The notes: a model not told the origin generated them from the letters alone. DNA of 5,004 bases from an uncultured Burkholderiales bacterium (GCA_903871435.1 CAIQGU010000326.1:1-5004); one strand, 5' to 3'. Shown: positions 1 through 5,004, numbered from the stretch's first letter. A program made the numbers and translations.

Positions 1-929
1 AGGTTTGGTTGCGCAAAGAAATCGCCACCATCGTTGGGGAAGACACCCACGCCCACGGAGGCGCGCACGGCCACGGAGAGGCCATCGAGGTGCACGGCGG
101 GTGCGACCGCGGCCGCGACGTTGGCAGCCACCTCTTCGGCACGGGTGGGACCATCGACATCCACCAGCAAGGCGACGATCTCGTCGCCACCGCGCCGACC
201 CAGGAGATTGGGCGCACCGATATATTCGCGAATCCGCCCGGCGATGGCCGCCAGGACACGATCGCCAACGCGATGTCCGTAGTTGCTGTTGACCAGGTGA
301 AAGCGGTCGATGCCGATACACAGCAGCGCGCACTGGCGCCCCTGGGCGTAGGCATCGGCCAGCAGGCGGCCGGCGCCCGCGTCGAAGGCCTGGCGATTGA
401 GCAGACCGGTGAGCGCATCCGTACCGGCCAGGCGCTGCAGCGCAACCTGCGCCGCCACCGCCATGGAGATATCGCGACCAATGCCGACATATCCCAGGAA
501 AGTGCCGGCGGCGTCGTGCGCCGGCGCGCCGCTCAGGCGCGCAATGACGACAGTGCCATCGGCCAGCGGGCGCCGGACGACCAGATCGATGAAGGCGCGG
601 TGGGCTTCGAGGTACTGGCGGTGCAGATCCCAACTGACGGGCCGCAGCAGTTCGCCCGGAACATCCCAGTCGCAGCGGCCTACCCACTCCGATAGCAGCG
701 ACTGCGCAGGACCGTCGCCGCTGGCACGCACGACAGTTAACCGCATATCGCTATCGGTTTCCCAGTACCAGTGACCCAGCTGCGCGAGCACCGCGTGCAG
801 GTCGGCCGCGGTGGCGGGGCAGCCGTCGAGCATGACCGCCCGCTCCGGGGCATGGGCGGATTCGGGCAGCACCGCATCGAGCGCATCGCGGGTCTGGGCA
901 AGCGCCCGTGCGCTGAGCGGATCAGACAT
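1..929 (-). CDS. PAS-GGDEF domain protein, probably degenerate diguanylate cyclase (partial, 3' end outside window)
   Basis: The frame is open from the ATG at 929 to the window edge, giving 309 visible residues; the C-terminus is missing. Residues 1-50 are an Ala/Leu-rich lead-in. Residues about 52-155 look like a PAS sensor fold: GHWYWETD near 52 and a PAC-like end FLGYVGIGRDIS just before M156. A GGDEF domain starts at TDALTGLLNR (170-179) and continues through IDRFHLVNSNYGH, GD (222-223), RRGGDEIVALL (signature 247-251) and ASVGVGVFPNDGG. Guanine-contacting positions N214 and D223 are kept. The first Asp of the usual D-[LI]-D metal motif is Gly206, and the signature reads GGDEI instead of GGDEF. 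The RxxD inhibitory site is absent (GAPN at that place). No signal peptide or membrane segment is seen, so it is likely cytoplasmic. It overlaps parE by 8 nt and has only a weak GGAAG upstream, suggesting coupled translation. An EAL domain could follow beyond the edge. Domain family is confident; catalytic activity is doubtful. Confidence 0.9.
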   Translation of the reverse strand, partial: MSDPLSARALAQTRDALDAVLPESAHAPERAVMLDGCPATAADLHAVLAQLGHWYWETDSDMRLTVVRASGDGPAQSLLSEWVGRCDWDVPGELLRPVSWDLHRQYLEAHRAFIDLVVRRPLADGTVVIARLSGAPAHDAAGTFLGYVGIGRDISMAVAAQVALQRLAGTDALTGLLNRQAFDAGAGRLLADAYAQGRQCALLCIGIDRFHLVNSNYGHRVGDRVLAAIAGRIREYIGAPNLLGRRGGDEIVALLVDVDGPTRAEEVAANVAAAVAPAVHLDGLSVAVRASVGVGVFPNDGGDFFAQPN

Positions 930-2901
930 CGGCTTCCACTTCATTGCCGTGGGTTTCCAGCCAGGCACGCCGGGCCGGCGCTTCGCCGCGCCCCATGAGC
1001 ATGGTCATCATGTCGGCCGTGGCACGCTGGTCAAGGGCGCCCAGGGCCACGGGCAGCAGGCGCCGGGTGTCGGGATTCATGGTGGTTTCCCAGAGCTGCT
1101 GCGCGGTCATCTCGCCCAGGCCCTTGAAGCGGCCGATCTCCACGGCTTCCGGGCGCACGCCCTCATCCTTGAGCTTGGCCATGCTCGTGCTGCGCTCGTC
1201 GTCGTCCAGGCAATAGAGGCGGCGGGCGGGACGGCGTCCCTGCGGCGGCACGTCGAGCCGGAACAGCGGCGGGCGCGCCACATACACGTGGCCTGTTTCA
1301 ATGAGGCGCGGAAAGTGGCGAAAGAACAAGGTGAGCAGCAGGACCTGGATGTGGGCGCCGTCGACGTCGGCGTCGGCCAGTATGCAGATCTTGCCGTAGC
1401 GCAGGCCGGTGAGATCGACGGTATCGTGCAGCCCGTGAGGGTCGACGCCGATGGCAACCGCGATGTCATGGACTTCGGCGTTGCCGAAAAGCCGGTCGCG
1501 CTCGACCTCCCAGGTATTGAGCACCTTGCCGCGCAGCGGCAATATGGCCTGGAATTCCTTGTCGCGGCCCAGCTTGGCCGACCCGCCGGCCGAATCGCCT
1601 TCGACGAGAAAAAGTTCGTTGCGCGCCAGTTCCGTGCTTTCGCAGTCGGTCAACTTGCCCGGCAGCACGGCCACCGCCGAGCTCTTGCGTTTTTCGATCT
1701 TCTGCAAGGCACGGGTGCGTGCCTGGGCCTGTTGAACGGCCAGTTCGGCGATGCGCCGGCCATGCTCCGGATGCTGGTTGAGCCAGAACTCCAGCTGCGG
1801 CCGCACGAACGAGGCAATGAGGCGGACCGCATCACGGCTGTTGAGGCGCTCCTTGATCTGCCCCTGGAACTGCGGGTCGAGCACCTTGGCCGACAGGACG
1901 AAGCTCACGCGGCTGAAGACGTCCTCGGGAAGCAGGCGCACGCCCTTGGGCAAAGCGCTGTGCGCCTCGGCAAATGCCTTGACGGCGTTGAATACGCCCT
2001 CGCGCAGTCCCGACTCGTGCGTGCCGCCCGCGGTGGTGGGGATCAGATTGACAAAGGATTCGCGCGCGACGGCGCCCTCGTCCGTCCAGGCCACCACCCA
2101 GCTGCCGCCCTCGCCCTCGGCGAACGTTGCATCGTCGCCGCCCGCATAACCCTCCGCGGCAAAAATGGGCGCAACAAGCTCGCCCGAGAGCACGCTGCCC
2201 AGGTACTCGGCAAGTCCACCCTCGAAACGCCAGGTACGGTCGAGCCGGGTGGCAGCCACCTGCAGCCGCACCTGGGTGCCCGGCATGAGCATGGCCTTGC
2301 TGCGCAGCAGCCGCTCGAGCTCATCGACCGAAACCCGCGGCGTATCGAAGTATTTTCCGTCGGGCCAGACGGTGACGCGCGTGCCGGTTTCCGGCCCGCC
2401 GGCGGGCATGGCCCGCGAGCGCAAGGGCTCGGCGACGTCACCGCCGGCAAAGACGATGGTGTGCTCGCGCCGATCACGTCGCACCACCACTTCAAGCCGG
2501 GAGGACAGGGCATTGGTGACCGACACACCCACGCCGTGCAGGCCGCCCGAAAATGAGTAGGCGCCGCCTGCGCGCTTGTCGAACTTGCCGCCGGCATGGA
2601 GCCGCGTGAAGACGATTTCCACCACGGGCGCCTTTTCCTCGGGGTGATTGCCCACCGGGATGCCACGGCCATCATCCTCGACGCTGACCGAGCCATCGGC
2701 CTGGACGATGACATCGATCCGGGTTCCAAAGCCGGCGAGTATTTCATCGGCGGCGTTGTCGATGACCTCCTGGATGATATGCAGGGGACTTTCGGTGCGC
2801 GTATACATGCCCGGCCGTTGCCGGACGGGTTCGAGTCCCTTGAGAACCCGGATGGAAGCTTCGCCGTAATCGGCTGCGGTGCGGGCGCGCGTGGCGCTCA
2901 T
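922..2901 (-). CDS. parE: DNA topoisomerase IV subunit B (ParE)
   Basis: This 659-residue protein is the ATP-binding, TOPRIM-bearing subunit of topoisomerase IV, which with ParC decatenates daughter chromosomes and relaxes supercoils. The N-terminal GHKL ATPase shows EVIDNAADE (catalytic Glu45, Mg-binding Asn49), DDGRGIP (76-82) and the lid loop GGLHGVG (119-125). The TOPRIM domain shows EGDSAGG (434-440, catalytic Glu434) and DADVDG (510-515). The C-terminal FKGLGEM (592-598) is the type IIA signature. The length is close to ParE (about 630 residues in E. coli) and much shorter than the roughly 800-residue proteobacterial GyrB, so ParE is preferred. The ATG at 2901 has a clear AGGAG five bases upstream, and the ORF matches the expected N-terminus (GLEPVRQRPGMY at 22-33). 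All catalytic motifs are intact and there is no frameshift. The stop codon overlaps the next gene's start. ParC is not in the window. Confidence 0.97.
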   Translation of the reverse strand: MSATRARTAADYGEASIRVLKGLEPVRQRPGMYTRTESPLHIIQEVIDNAADEILAGFGTRIDVIVQADGSVSVEDDGRGIPVGNHPEEKAPVVEIVFTRLHAGGKFDKRAGGAYSFSGGLHGVGVSVTNALSSRLEVVVRRDRREHTIVFAGGDVAEPLRSRAMPAGGPETGTRVTVWPDGKYFDTPRVSVDELERLLRSKAMLMPGTQVRLQVAATRLDRTWRFEGGLAEYLGSVLSGELVAPIFAAEGYAGGDDATFAEGEGGSWVVAWTDEGAVARESFVNLIPTTAGGTHESGLREGVFNAVKAFAEAHSALPKGVRLLPEDVFSRVSFVLSAKVLDPQFQGQIKERLNSRDAVRLIASFVRPQLEFWLNQHPEHGRRIAELAVQQAQARTRALQKIEKRKSSAVAVLPGKLTDCESTELARNELFLVEGDSAGGSAKLGRDKEFQAILPLRGKVLNTWEVERDRLFGNAEVHDIAVAIGVDPHGLHDTVDLTGLRYGKICILADADVDGAHIQVLLLTLFFRHFPRLIETGHVYVARPPLFRLDVPPQGRRPARRLYCLDDDERSTSMAKLKDEGVRPEAVEIGRFKGLGEMTAQQLWETTMNPDTRRLLPVALGALDQRATADMMTMLMGRGEAPARRAWLETHGNEVEADV

Positions 2902-2906
2902 GCGGG

Positions 2907-2922
2907 CTCCTGCGCGCAGGAG
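2907..2922 (-). promoter_or_regulatory. parE Shine-Dalgarno inside a perfect 16-bp palindrome
   Basis: On the minus strand, CTCCTGCGCGCAGGAG is a perfect palindrome, and its 3' arm carries the AGGAG ribosome-binding site, 5 nt before the parE ATG. In the transcript the arms can form a 6-bp stem (CUCCUG/CAGGAG) with a CGCG loop that would pair the whole Shine-Dalgarno. The palindrome and the position of the site are read directly. Control of parE translation by this hairpin is inferred. Confidence 0.6.
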
Positions 2923-3071
2923 GTGGCGGCGGCAGCAGCGACGGCGGCAGGTTCACGCGCAGTCCAAACGGTCGTCAACAGCAATCCTCTCATCATTTTC
3001 ATTGGCAACTTTCGCGGAACGGCCGGTGCATGCAAGCTTCTGGTGCGTTGCGGTGGCCCGTGACCGCGCAG

Positions 3072-3100
3072 ATTTTATCCACAGAGCATGTGGATAAACA
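3072..3100 (-). promoter_or_regulatory. Possible parE promoter overlapping the DnaA boxes
   Basis: On the minus strand TAAAAT (3077-3072) matches the -10 consensus at five of six positions. A 17-base spacer leads to TGTTTA (3100-3095), a poor -35. If used, transcription would start near 3065, giving parE a leader of about 160 nt, and the -10 and spacer would be covered by the two DnaA boxes. The -35 is weak, and the AT-rich patch near 2990-3010 is an alternative promoter location, so this is only a candidate. Confidence 0.25.
3074..3098. promoter_or_regulatory. Paired inverted DnaA boxes (perfect consensus)
   Basis: TTATCCACA lies at 3075-3083 and its reverse complement TGTGGATAA at 3089-3097, separated by 5 bases. 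Both match the high-affinity DnaA-box consensus exactly, and one further flanking base on each side extends the inverted repeat to 10 bp per arm. Two perfect copies so close together are very unlikely by chance in GC-rich DNA, although an inverted repeat means the second copy is not independent of the first. The pair is 173-197 bases upstream of parE and about 100 bases upstream of tRNA-Arg. A DnaA binding site is the natural reading. No AT-rich unwinding element or cluster of further boxes is visible, so this does not look like a replication origin. Confidence 0.7.
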
Positions 3101-3183
3101 CCCCGCCAATCGCCGTAGAGTGTTCATCCATGGGGAACCTGCTGGGATGCACGATCCTTAGGCACCGTCCGGGGCAGCGCCCG

Positions 3184-3198
3184 TATACTGCGCGCGCG
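3184..3198 (+). promoter_or_regulatory. tRNA-Arg promoter -10 with GC-rich discriminator
   Basis: TATACT at 3184-3189 is a near-consensus -10 and is followed by an alternating GC run up to the tRNA. A GC-rich discriminator is typical of stable-RNA promoters under stringent (ppGpp/DksA) control. No good -35 hexamer stands out at 16-18 bases upstream. With the usual 6-8 base spacing, transcription would start about 2-4 bases before the mature 5' end. Confidence 0.6.
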
Positions 3199-3273
3199 CT
3201 CCCCGTAGCACAATGGATAGTGCACGCGCCTCCTAAGCGTGAGATCCCGGTTCGACTCCAGGCGGGGGGACCA
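3199..3273 (+). tRNA. tRNA-Arg (anticodon CCT, reads AGG)
   Basis: The 75 bases fold as a full cloverleaf with encoded CCA. Acceptor arms are 3199-3205 and 3263-3269, with C1-G72 and a T2-G71 wobble. The D stem GCAC/GTGC encloses AATGGATA. The anticodon stem CGCGC/GCGTG (one G-T pair) holds loop CTCCTAA with anticodon CCT at 3232-3234. A 4-base variable loop follows, then a T stem CCCGG/CCAGG around TTCGACT. A20 in the D loop, C35 and A73 are the known arginine identity bases. Two things are unusual: the first pair is C1-G72 rather than the common G1-C72, and the T stem has a C-A mismatch at 51-63. It reads the rare AGG codon. No intrinsic terminator with a T run follows. Confidence 0.93.
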
Positions 3274-3390
3274 CGGCAGCTGCTGCCGGGCGGCTTGCAC
3301 GGCCAAATTCCAAGTCTTTGATTTCAATGCAACCCTGGCCACGCGTAAGACGGGGAACGGCACTCGACATTACCCGGCCGAGGATGCGTC

Positions 3391-3999
3391 TCAAGCCACG
3401 CGCGCAGTCAGCCAGTGGGTGCGGTAGTGCTGCAATTCGGCAATGGATTCATAGACATCGGCCAGCGCCTCGTGGCGGCTTTTCTTATCGAAGCTGCGGT
3501 GGACTTCGGGATTCCAGCGCTTGGCCAGTTCCTTGAGCGTGCTCACATCCAGATTGCGGTAATGGAAGAACCCCTCAAGGCGCGGCATCCAGCGCGCCAT
3601 GAAGCGCCGGTCCTGGCATATGGAGTTGCCGCACATGGGTGATTTTCCCGGACGCACGTACTGCGCGAGGAATTCGACGACTGCGGTCTCGGCCGCAGCA
3701 TCGTCCAGTGTGGAGGCACGCACGCGCTCGGTAAGGCCGGAGCGGCCGTGGGTGGCGCGATTCCAGGCATCCATGCCGGCCAGAACGGTATCGGACTGGT
3801 GAACCACGATCACCGGACCCTCGGCCACGGTCTCGAGATTGCTGTCCGTGATGACGACGGCGATTTCAAGAATGCGGTCGGTATCGGGCAGCAAGCCGCT
3901 CATCTCCATATCGATCCAGATGAGATTATTGTCATCGACTTGCGGCTTGGGAACGGCCGCAGCTCCGGCCTGGGGGTCGTGTGCCATAATTTTCGCCAT
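3391..3999 (-). CDS. orn: Oligoribonuclease Orn (DEDDh 3'-5' exoribonuclease)
   Basis: Orn degrades 2-5 nt RNA fragments to mononucleotides in the cytoplasm, finishing RNA turnover. In several bacteria it is also the main enzyme clearing pGpG from c-di-GMP breakdown. All five DEDDh residues are visible: Asp30 and Glu32 in WIDMEMSGL, Asp130 in [11 protein letters not shown], His176 in SRHEALADV and Asp181. Other family hallmarks are HQSD (67-70), [12 protein letters not shown] (151-162) and FFHYRNLD. From the ATG at 3999 it is 202 residues, about 20 longer than E. coli Orn (181), all at the N-terminus: an Ala/Pro-rich stretch before NNLIWID. A second in-frame ATG at 3987 (Met5) is equally plausible, since neither has a convincing Shine-Dalgarno. 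The gene is convergent with tRNA-Arg and divergent from the M48 peptidase. Function is confident; the start is uncertain by four codons. Confidence 0.96.
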   Translation of the reverse strand: MAKIMAHDPQAGAAAVPKPQVDDNNLIWIDMEMSGLLPDTDRILEIAVVITDSNLETVAEGPVIVVHQSDTVLAGMDAWNRATHGRSGLTERVRASTLDDAAAETAVVEFLAQYVRPGKSPMCGNSICQDRRFMARWMPRLEGFFHYRNLDVSTLKELAKRWNPEVHRSFDKKSRHEALADVYESIAELQHYRTHWLTARVA

Positions 4000-4027
4000 T
4001 GAGCGTGCGGTGAATGCGGGTTGGGTG

Positions 4028-4050
4028 CCCCGCGCCTATGCCGCGCGGGG
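4028..4050. repeat. GC-rich inverted repeat in the orn upstream region
   Basis: CCCCGCGC (4028-4035) and GCGCGGGG (4043-4050) are perfect complements around a 7-base loop. The resulting hairpin is strong in DNA or RNA. No T run follows on either strand, so it is not a standard intrinsic terminator. It lies 29-51 bases upstream of the orn ATG and could sit in the orn leader or bind a regulator. Its role is unknown. Confidence 0.5.
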
Positions 4051-4067
4051 TGATCCGCCGCTGATTG

Positions 4068-4132
4068 TCGCATGGCCCGGTCGCATGGCCCGGTCACATT
4101 GACCTGTCACATGGCCCGGTACCATGTCCCGC
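4068..4132. repeat. Five tandem 13-bp repeats (minisatellite)
   Basis: Five head-to-tail 13-base units fill 65 bases. Units 1 and 2 (4068-4080, 4081-4093) are identical, TCGCATGGCCCGG. Unit 4 (4107-4119) differs by one base. Unit 3 (4094-4106, TCACATTGACCTG) differs from unit 4 by three bases, and unit 5 (4120-4132, TACCATGTCCCGC) differs from unit 1 by four. The array occupies the middle of the divergent orn/M48 intergenic region. The unit length is not a multiple of three and no real coding frame covers it, so copy number could vary without damaging a protein. Confidence 0.9.
4099..4125 (+). promoter_or_regulatory. Weak candidate promoter for the M48 peptidase gene
   Basis: TTGACC (4099-4104) matches five of six bases of the -35 consensus, and TACCAT (4120-4125) matches four of six of the -10. 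The 15-base spacer is shorter than usual. Both hexamers arise where repeat units 3 and 5 depart from the array consensus. No better promoter is visible upstream of the gene, but this one is speculative. Confidence 0.2.
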
Positions 4133-4140
4133 CGCTCCGG

Positions 4141-4153
4141 CCCCCCTTTTTTT
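4141..4153 (+). repeat. C6T7 homopolymer tract upstream of the M48 gene
   Basis: Six C residues (4141-4146) are followed by seven T residues (4147-4153), 28 bases before the M48 ATG. Homopolymer runs of this kind can slip during replication. These are short, and slippage here is only a possibility. Confidence 0.5.
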
Positions 4154-4158
4154 CGCAG

Positions 4159-4184
4159 CGTGCGTGCCGGCGCTGGCACGCATG
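4159..4184 (+). promoter_or_regulatory. Hairpin enclosing the M48 start codon
   Basis: TGCGTGCC (4161-4168) pairs perfectly with GGCACGCA (4175-4182) around the 6-base loop GGCGCT. Adding the G-T pair 4160/4183 and the C-G pair 4159/4184 extends the stem to 10 pairs, and its 3' arm then contains the whole ATG. No clear Shine-Dalgarno precedes the ATG. The fold is read from the sequence; an effect on translation is inferred. Confidence 0.5.
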
Positions 4185-5004
4185 AACGCTTATTTCACGA
4201 TACTTTTTGCCGCGGTGCTGATCCTCCACCTGTCGATCAAGCTCTGGCTGAGCGGACGCCAGGCGCGCCACGTTGCGCGCAACGCAGGCGCGGTACCCGC
4301 GCAGTTTGCCGCAACGATAGGGCTGGACGATCACCAGCGGGCTGCGCGCTACACCCTGGCAAAGCAGCGCCTGGGTACCGTGCAGACCATTACCGGTACG
4401 GTGGTTTTCGTGGCGCTCACCTGGGGCGGCGGCCTGCAATGGCTGGTCGATCACCTGGGCGCGCTGGCGGGTAATGGCTTGCTGTTCGACGTGGCGGTGG
4501 TTGCCTGCGTGGCCGCGTTCCTGACGCTAGTGGACCTGCCGCTCGACTGGGTACGCAGTTTCCGGCTGGAACAGAAATTCGGATTCAACCGCATGACCCA
4601 GGCCATGTTCTTCGCCGATGCGGCAAAGTCCCTGCTGCTGGGCGCGGTCATCGGCCTGCCCGTGCTGGCGGTCGTGTTGTGGCTGATGCGTTCGGCAGGC
4701 TCCGCGTGGTGGCTGGCCGCGTGGGCGTTCTGGAGCGTCTTTTCACTGCTCCTGAGCGTCGTCTATCCGTGGCTGATAGCGCCGCTGTTCAACCGCTTCA
4801 CGCCATTGGGCGAAGGACCGTTGCACACGCGTATCGGCGCGCTGCTCACACGCACCGGGTTTCGCAGCAATGGCGTCTACACCATGGACGGTTCGCGCCG
4901 CTCCACGCACGGCAATGCGTACTTCACCGGCCTGGGCGCGGCCAAGCGCATCGTCTTCTACGACACGCTGGTGGCGCGCCTTGGCCCCGACGAACTCGAA
5001 GCCG
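4182..5004 (+). CDS. M48 family membrane metallopeptidase, Ste24/CAAX-protease-like (partial, 3' end outside window)
   Basis: The frame is open from the ATG at 4182 to the right edge, with 274 residues visible. It matches the N-terminal membrane domain of Ste24-type M48 zinc peptidases. Hydrophobic segments lie at about 3-23, 68-90, 98-120, 148-169 and 175-200. Family signatures are EQKFGFNRMT (130-139), APLFNRFTPL (200-209) and the run from MDGSRRSTHGNAYFTG (235-250) to IVFYDTL (257-263). The last residues, LGPDELEA, are those that normally stand just before the catalytic HEXXH, so the zinc site is expected right outside the window and cannot be verified here. Bacterial members are inner-membrane proteases presumed to act in membrane-protein quality control; the substrate is unknown. 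The start is the first in-frame ATG; a GTG at 4164 is an alternative. There is no good ribosome-binding site. It is transcribed divergently from orn. Confidence 0.92.
   Translation, partial: MNAYFTILFAAVLILHLSIKLWLSGRQARHVARNAGAVPAQFAATIGLDDHQRAARYTLAKQRLGTVQTITGTVVFVALTWGGGLQWLVDHLGALAGNGLLFDVAVVACVAAFLTLVDLPLDWVRSFRLEQKFGFNRMTQAMFFADAAKSLLLGAVIGLPVLAVVLWLMRSAGSAWWLAAWAFWSVFSLLLSVVYPWLIAPLFNRFTPLGEGPLHTRIGALLTRTGFRSNGVYTMDGSRRSTHGNAYFTGLGAAKRIVFYDTLVARLGPDELEA

Larger units (their letters stand above)
2902..3198. other. Non-coding region between parE and tRNA-Arg
   Basis: This stretch of about 300 bases separates two divergently transcribed genes. I see no credible gene in it: the short open frames are low-complexity Pro/Arg- or Ala-rich products of GCC/CGG repeats near 2920-2950. 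It holds the palindromic parE ribosome-binding site, a relatively AT-rich patch at about 2985-3013, the paired DnaA boxes at 3074-3098, and the tRNA promoter near 3184. Confidence 0.7.

Noticed and set aside
9..695. 228-codon plus-strand open frame
   Set aside because: It lies antisense to the PAS-GGDEF gene, whose motifs are clear on the minus strand. The plus-strand product is a His/Arg/Ala-rich shadow.
811..2556. 581-codon open frame on the plus strand opposite parE
   Set aside because: It is antisense to a fully intact parE, has no recognisable domain, and its length is explained by the strong third-position GC bias of the real gene.
922..2901. GyrB instead of ParE
   Set aside because: At 659 residues the protein lacks the long TOPRIM-associated insertion of proteobacterial GyrB, and its size matches ParE.
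2744..2956. 70-codon minus-strand frame upstream of and overlapping parE
   Set aside because: The product is a Pro/Arg-rich low-complexity string from GCC/CGG repeats and it overlaps the confident parE N-terminus. A leader peptide cannot be excluded, but nothing supports one.
3074..3098. Reading the inverted repeat as an intrinsic terminator or a replication origin
   Set aside because: No T run follows the stem in either direction, the arms are AT-rich, and there is no box cluster or AT-rich unwinding region nearby. Two isolated boxes are not an oriC.
3275..3287. GGCAG/CTGCC hairpin just after the tRNA as terminator
   Set aside because: The stem is only 5 bp and is followed by a GC-rich stretch rather than a T run. 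It may be incidental.
3199..3390. tRNA-Arg as integration site of a genomic island
   Set aside because: tRNA genes are common att sites, but there is no integrase, no repeat of the tRNA 3' end and no change in composition. The neighbouring gene is housekeeping orn.
4141..4153. C6T7 tract as a phase-variation switch
   Set aside because: Poly-C switches are known in Bordetella promoters, but those runs are longer. Six C and seven T are too short to claim switching from one sequence.
4124..4474. 116-codon plus-strand frame starting at ATG 4124
   Set aside because: It overlaps the M48 gene in another frame. Its product is Arg/Pro-rich without motifs, whereas the frame from 4182 carries Ste24 signatures and membrane segments.

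Overview
This is a GC-rich chromosomal window from a proteobacterium. The ParE, Orn and M48 (Ste24-like) proteins and the arrangement parE / tRNA-Arg / orn / M48 fit Betaproteobacteria, order Burkholderiales, probably an Alcaligenaceae member of the Bordetella/Achromobacter type. The family-level call is inferred from protein character and remembered gene order, not from a search. Nearly all of it is ordinary housekeeping sequence. I see no defence locus, CRISPR array, transposase, integrase or phage gene. The unusual content lies in the short intergenic stretches and in one signalling gene.

Layout from left to right. Bases 1-929 (minus, cut by the window edge) encode a PAS-GGDEF protein whose GGDEF domain has lost a key metal-binding Asp. 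It overlaps the 3' end of parE by 8 nt. Bases 922-2901 (minus) are a complete parE, the ATPase/TOPRIM subunit of topoisomerase IV. Its Shine-Dalgarno lies in a perfect 16-bp palindrome. Bases 2902-3198 are non-coding and hold two perfect DnaA-box consensus 9-mers facing each other, a possible parE promoter overlapping them, and the promoter of a tRNA. Bases 3199-3273 (plus) are tRNA-Arg(CCT). Bases 3391-3999 (minus) encode oligoribonuclease Orn, convergent with the tRNA. Bases 4000-4181 are a divergent intergenic region with a GC-rich hairpin, five tandem copies of a 13-bp repeat and a C6T7 tract. From 4182 to the right edge (plus, cut) runs a membrane-bound M48 peptidase, interrupted just before its expected HEXXH zinc motif.

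Functional links. The parE and GGDEF genes look translationally coupled, joining chromosome decatenation to a probable c-di-GMP-related sensor. Orn finishes RNA decay and is also known in other bacteria to degrade pGpG, the product of c-di-GMP hydrolysis, so its presence 2.5 kb from a GGDEF gene is suggestive but may be coincidence. The paired DnaA boxes upstream of parE raise the possibility that topoisomerase IV expression is tied to the replication initiator. That is an inference to be tested, not a demonstrated circuit.
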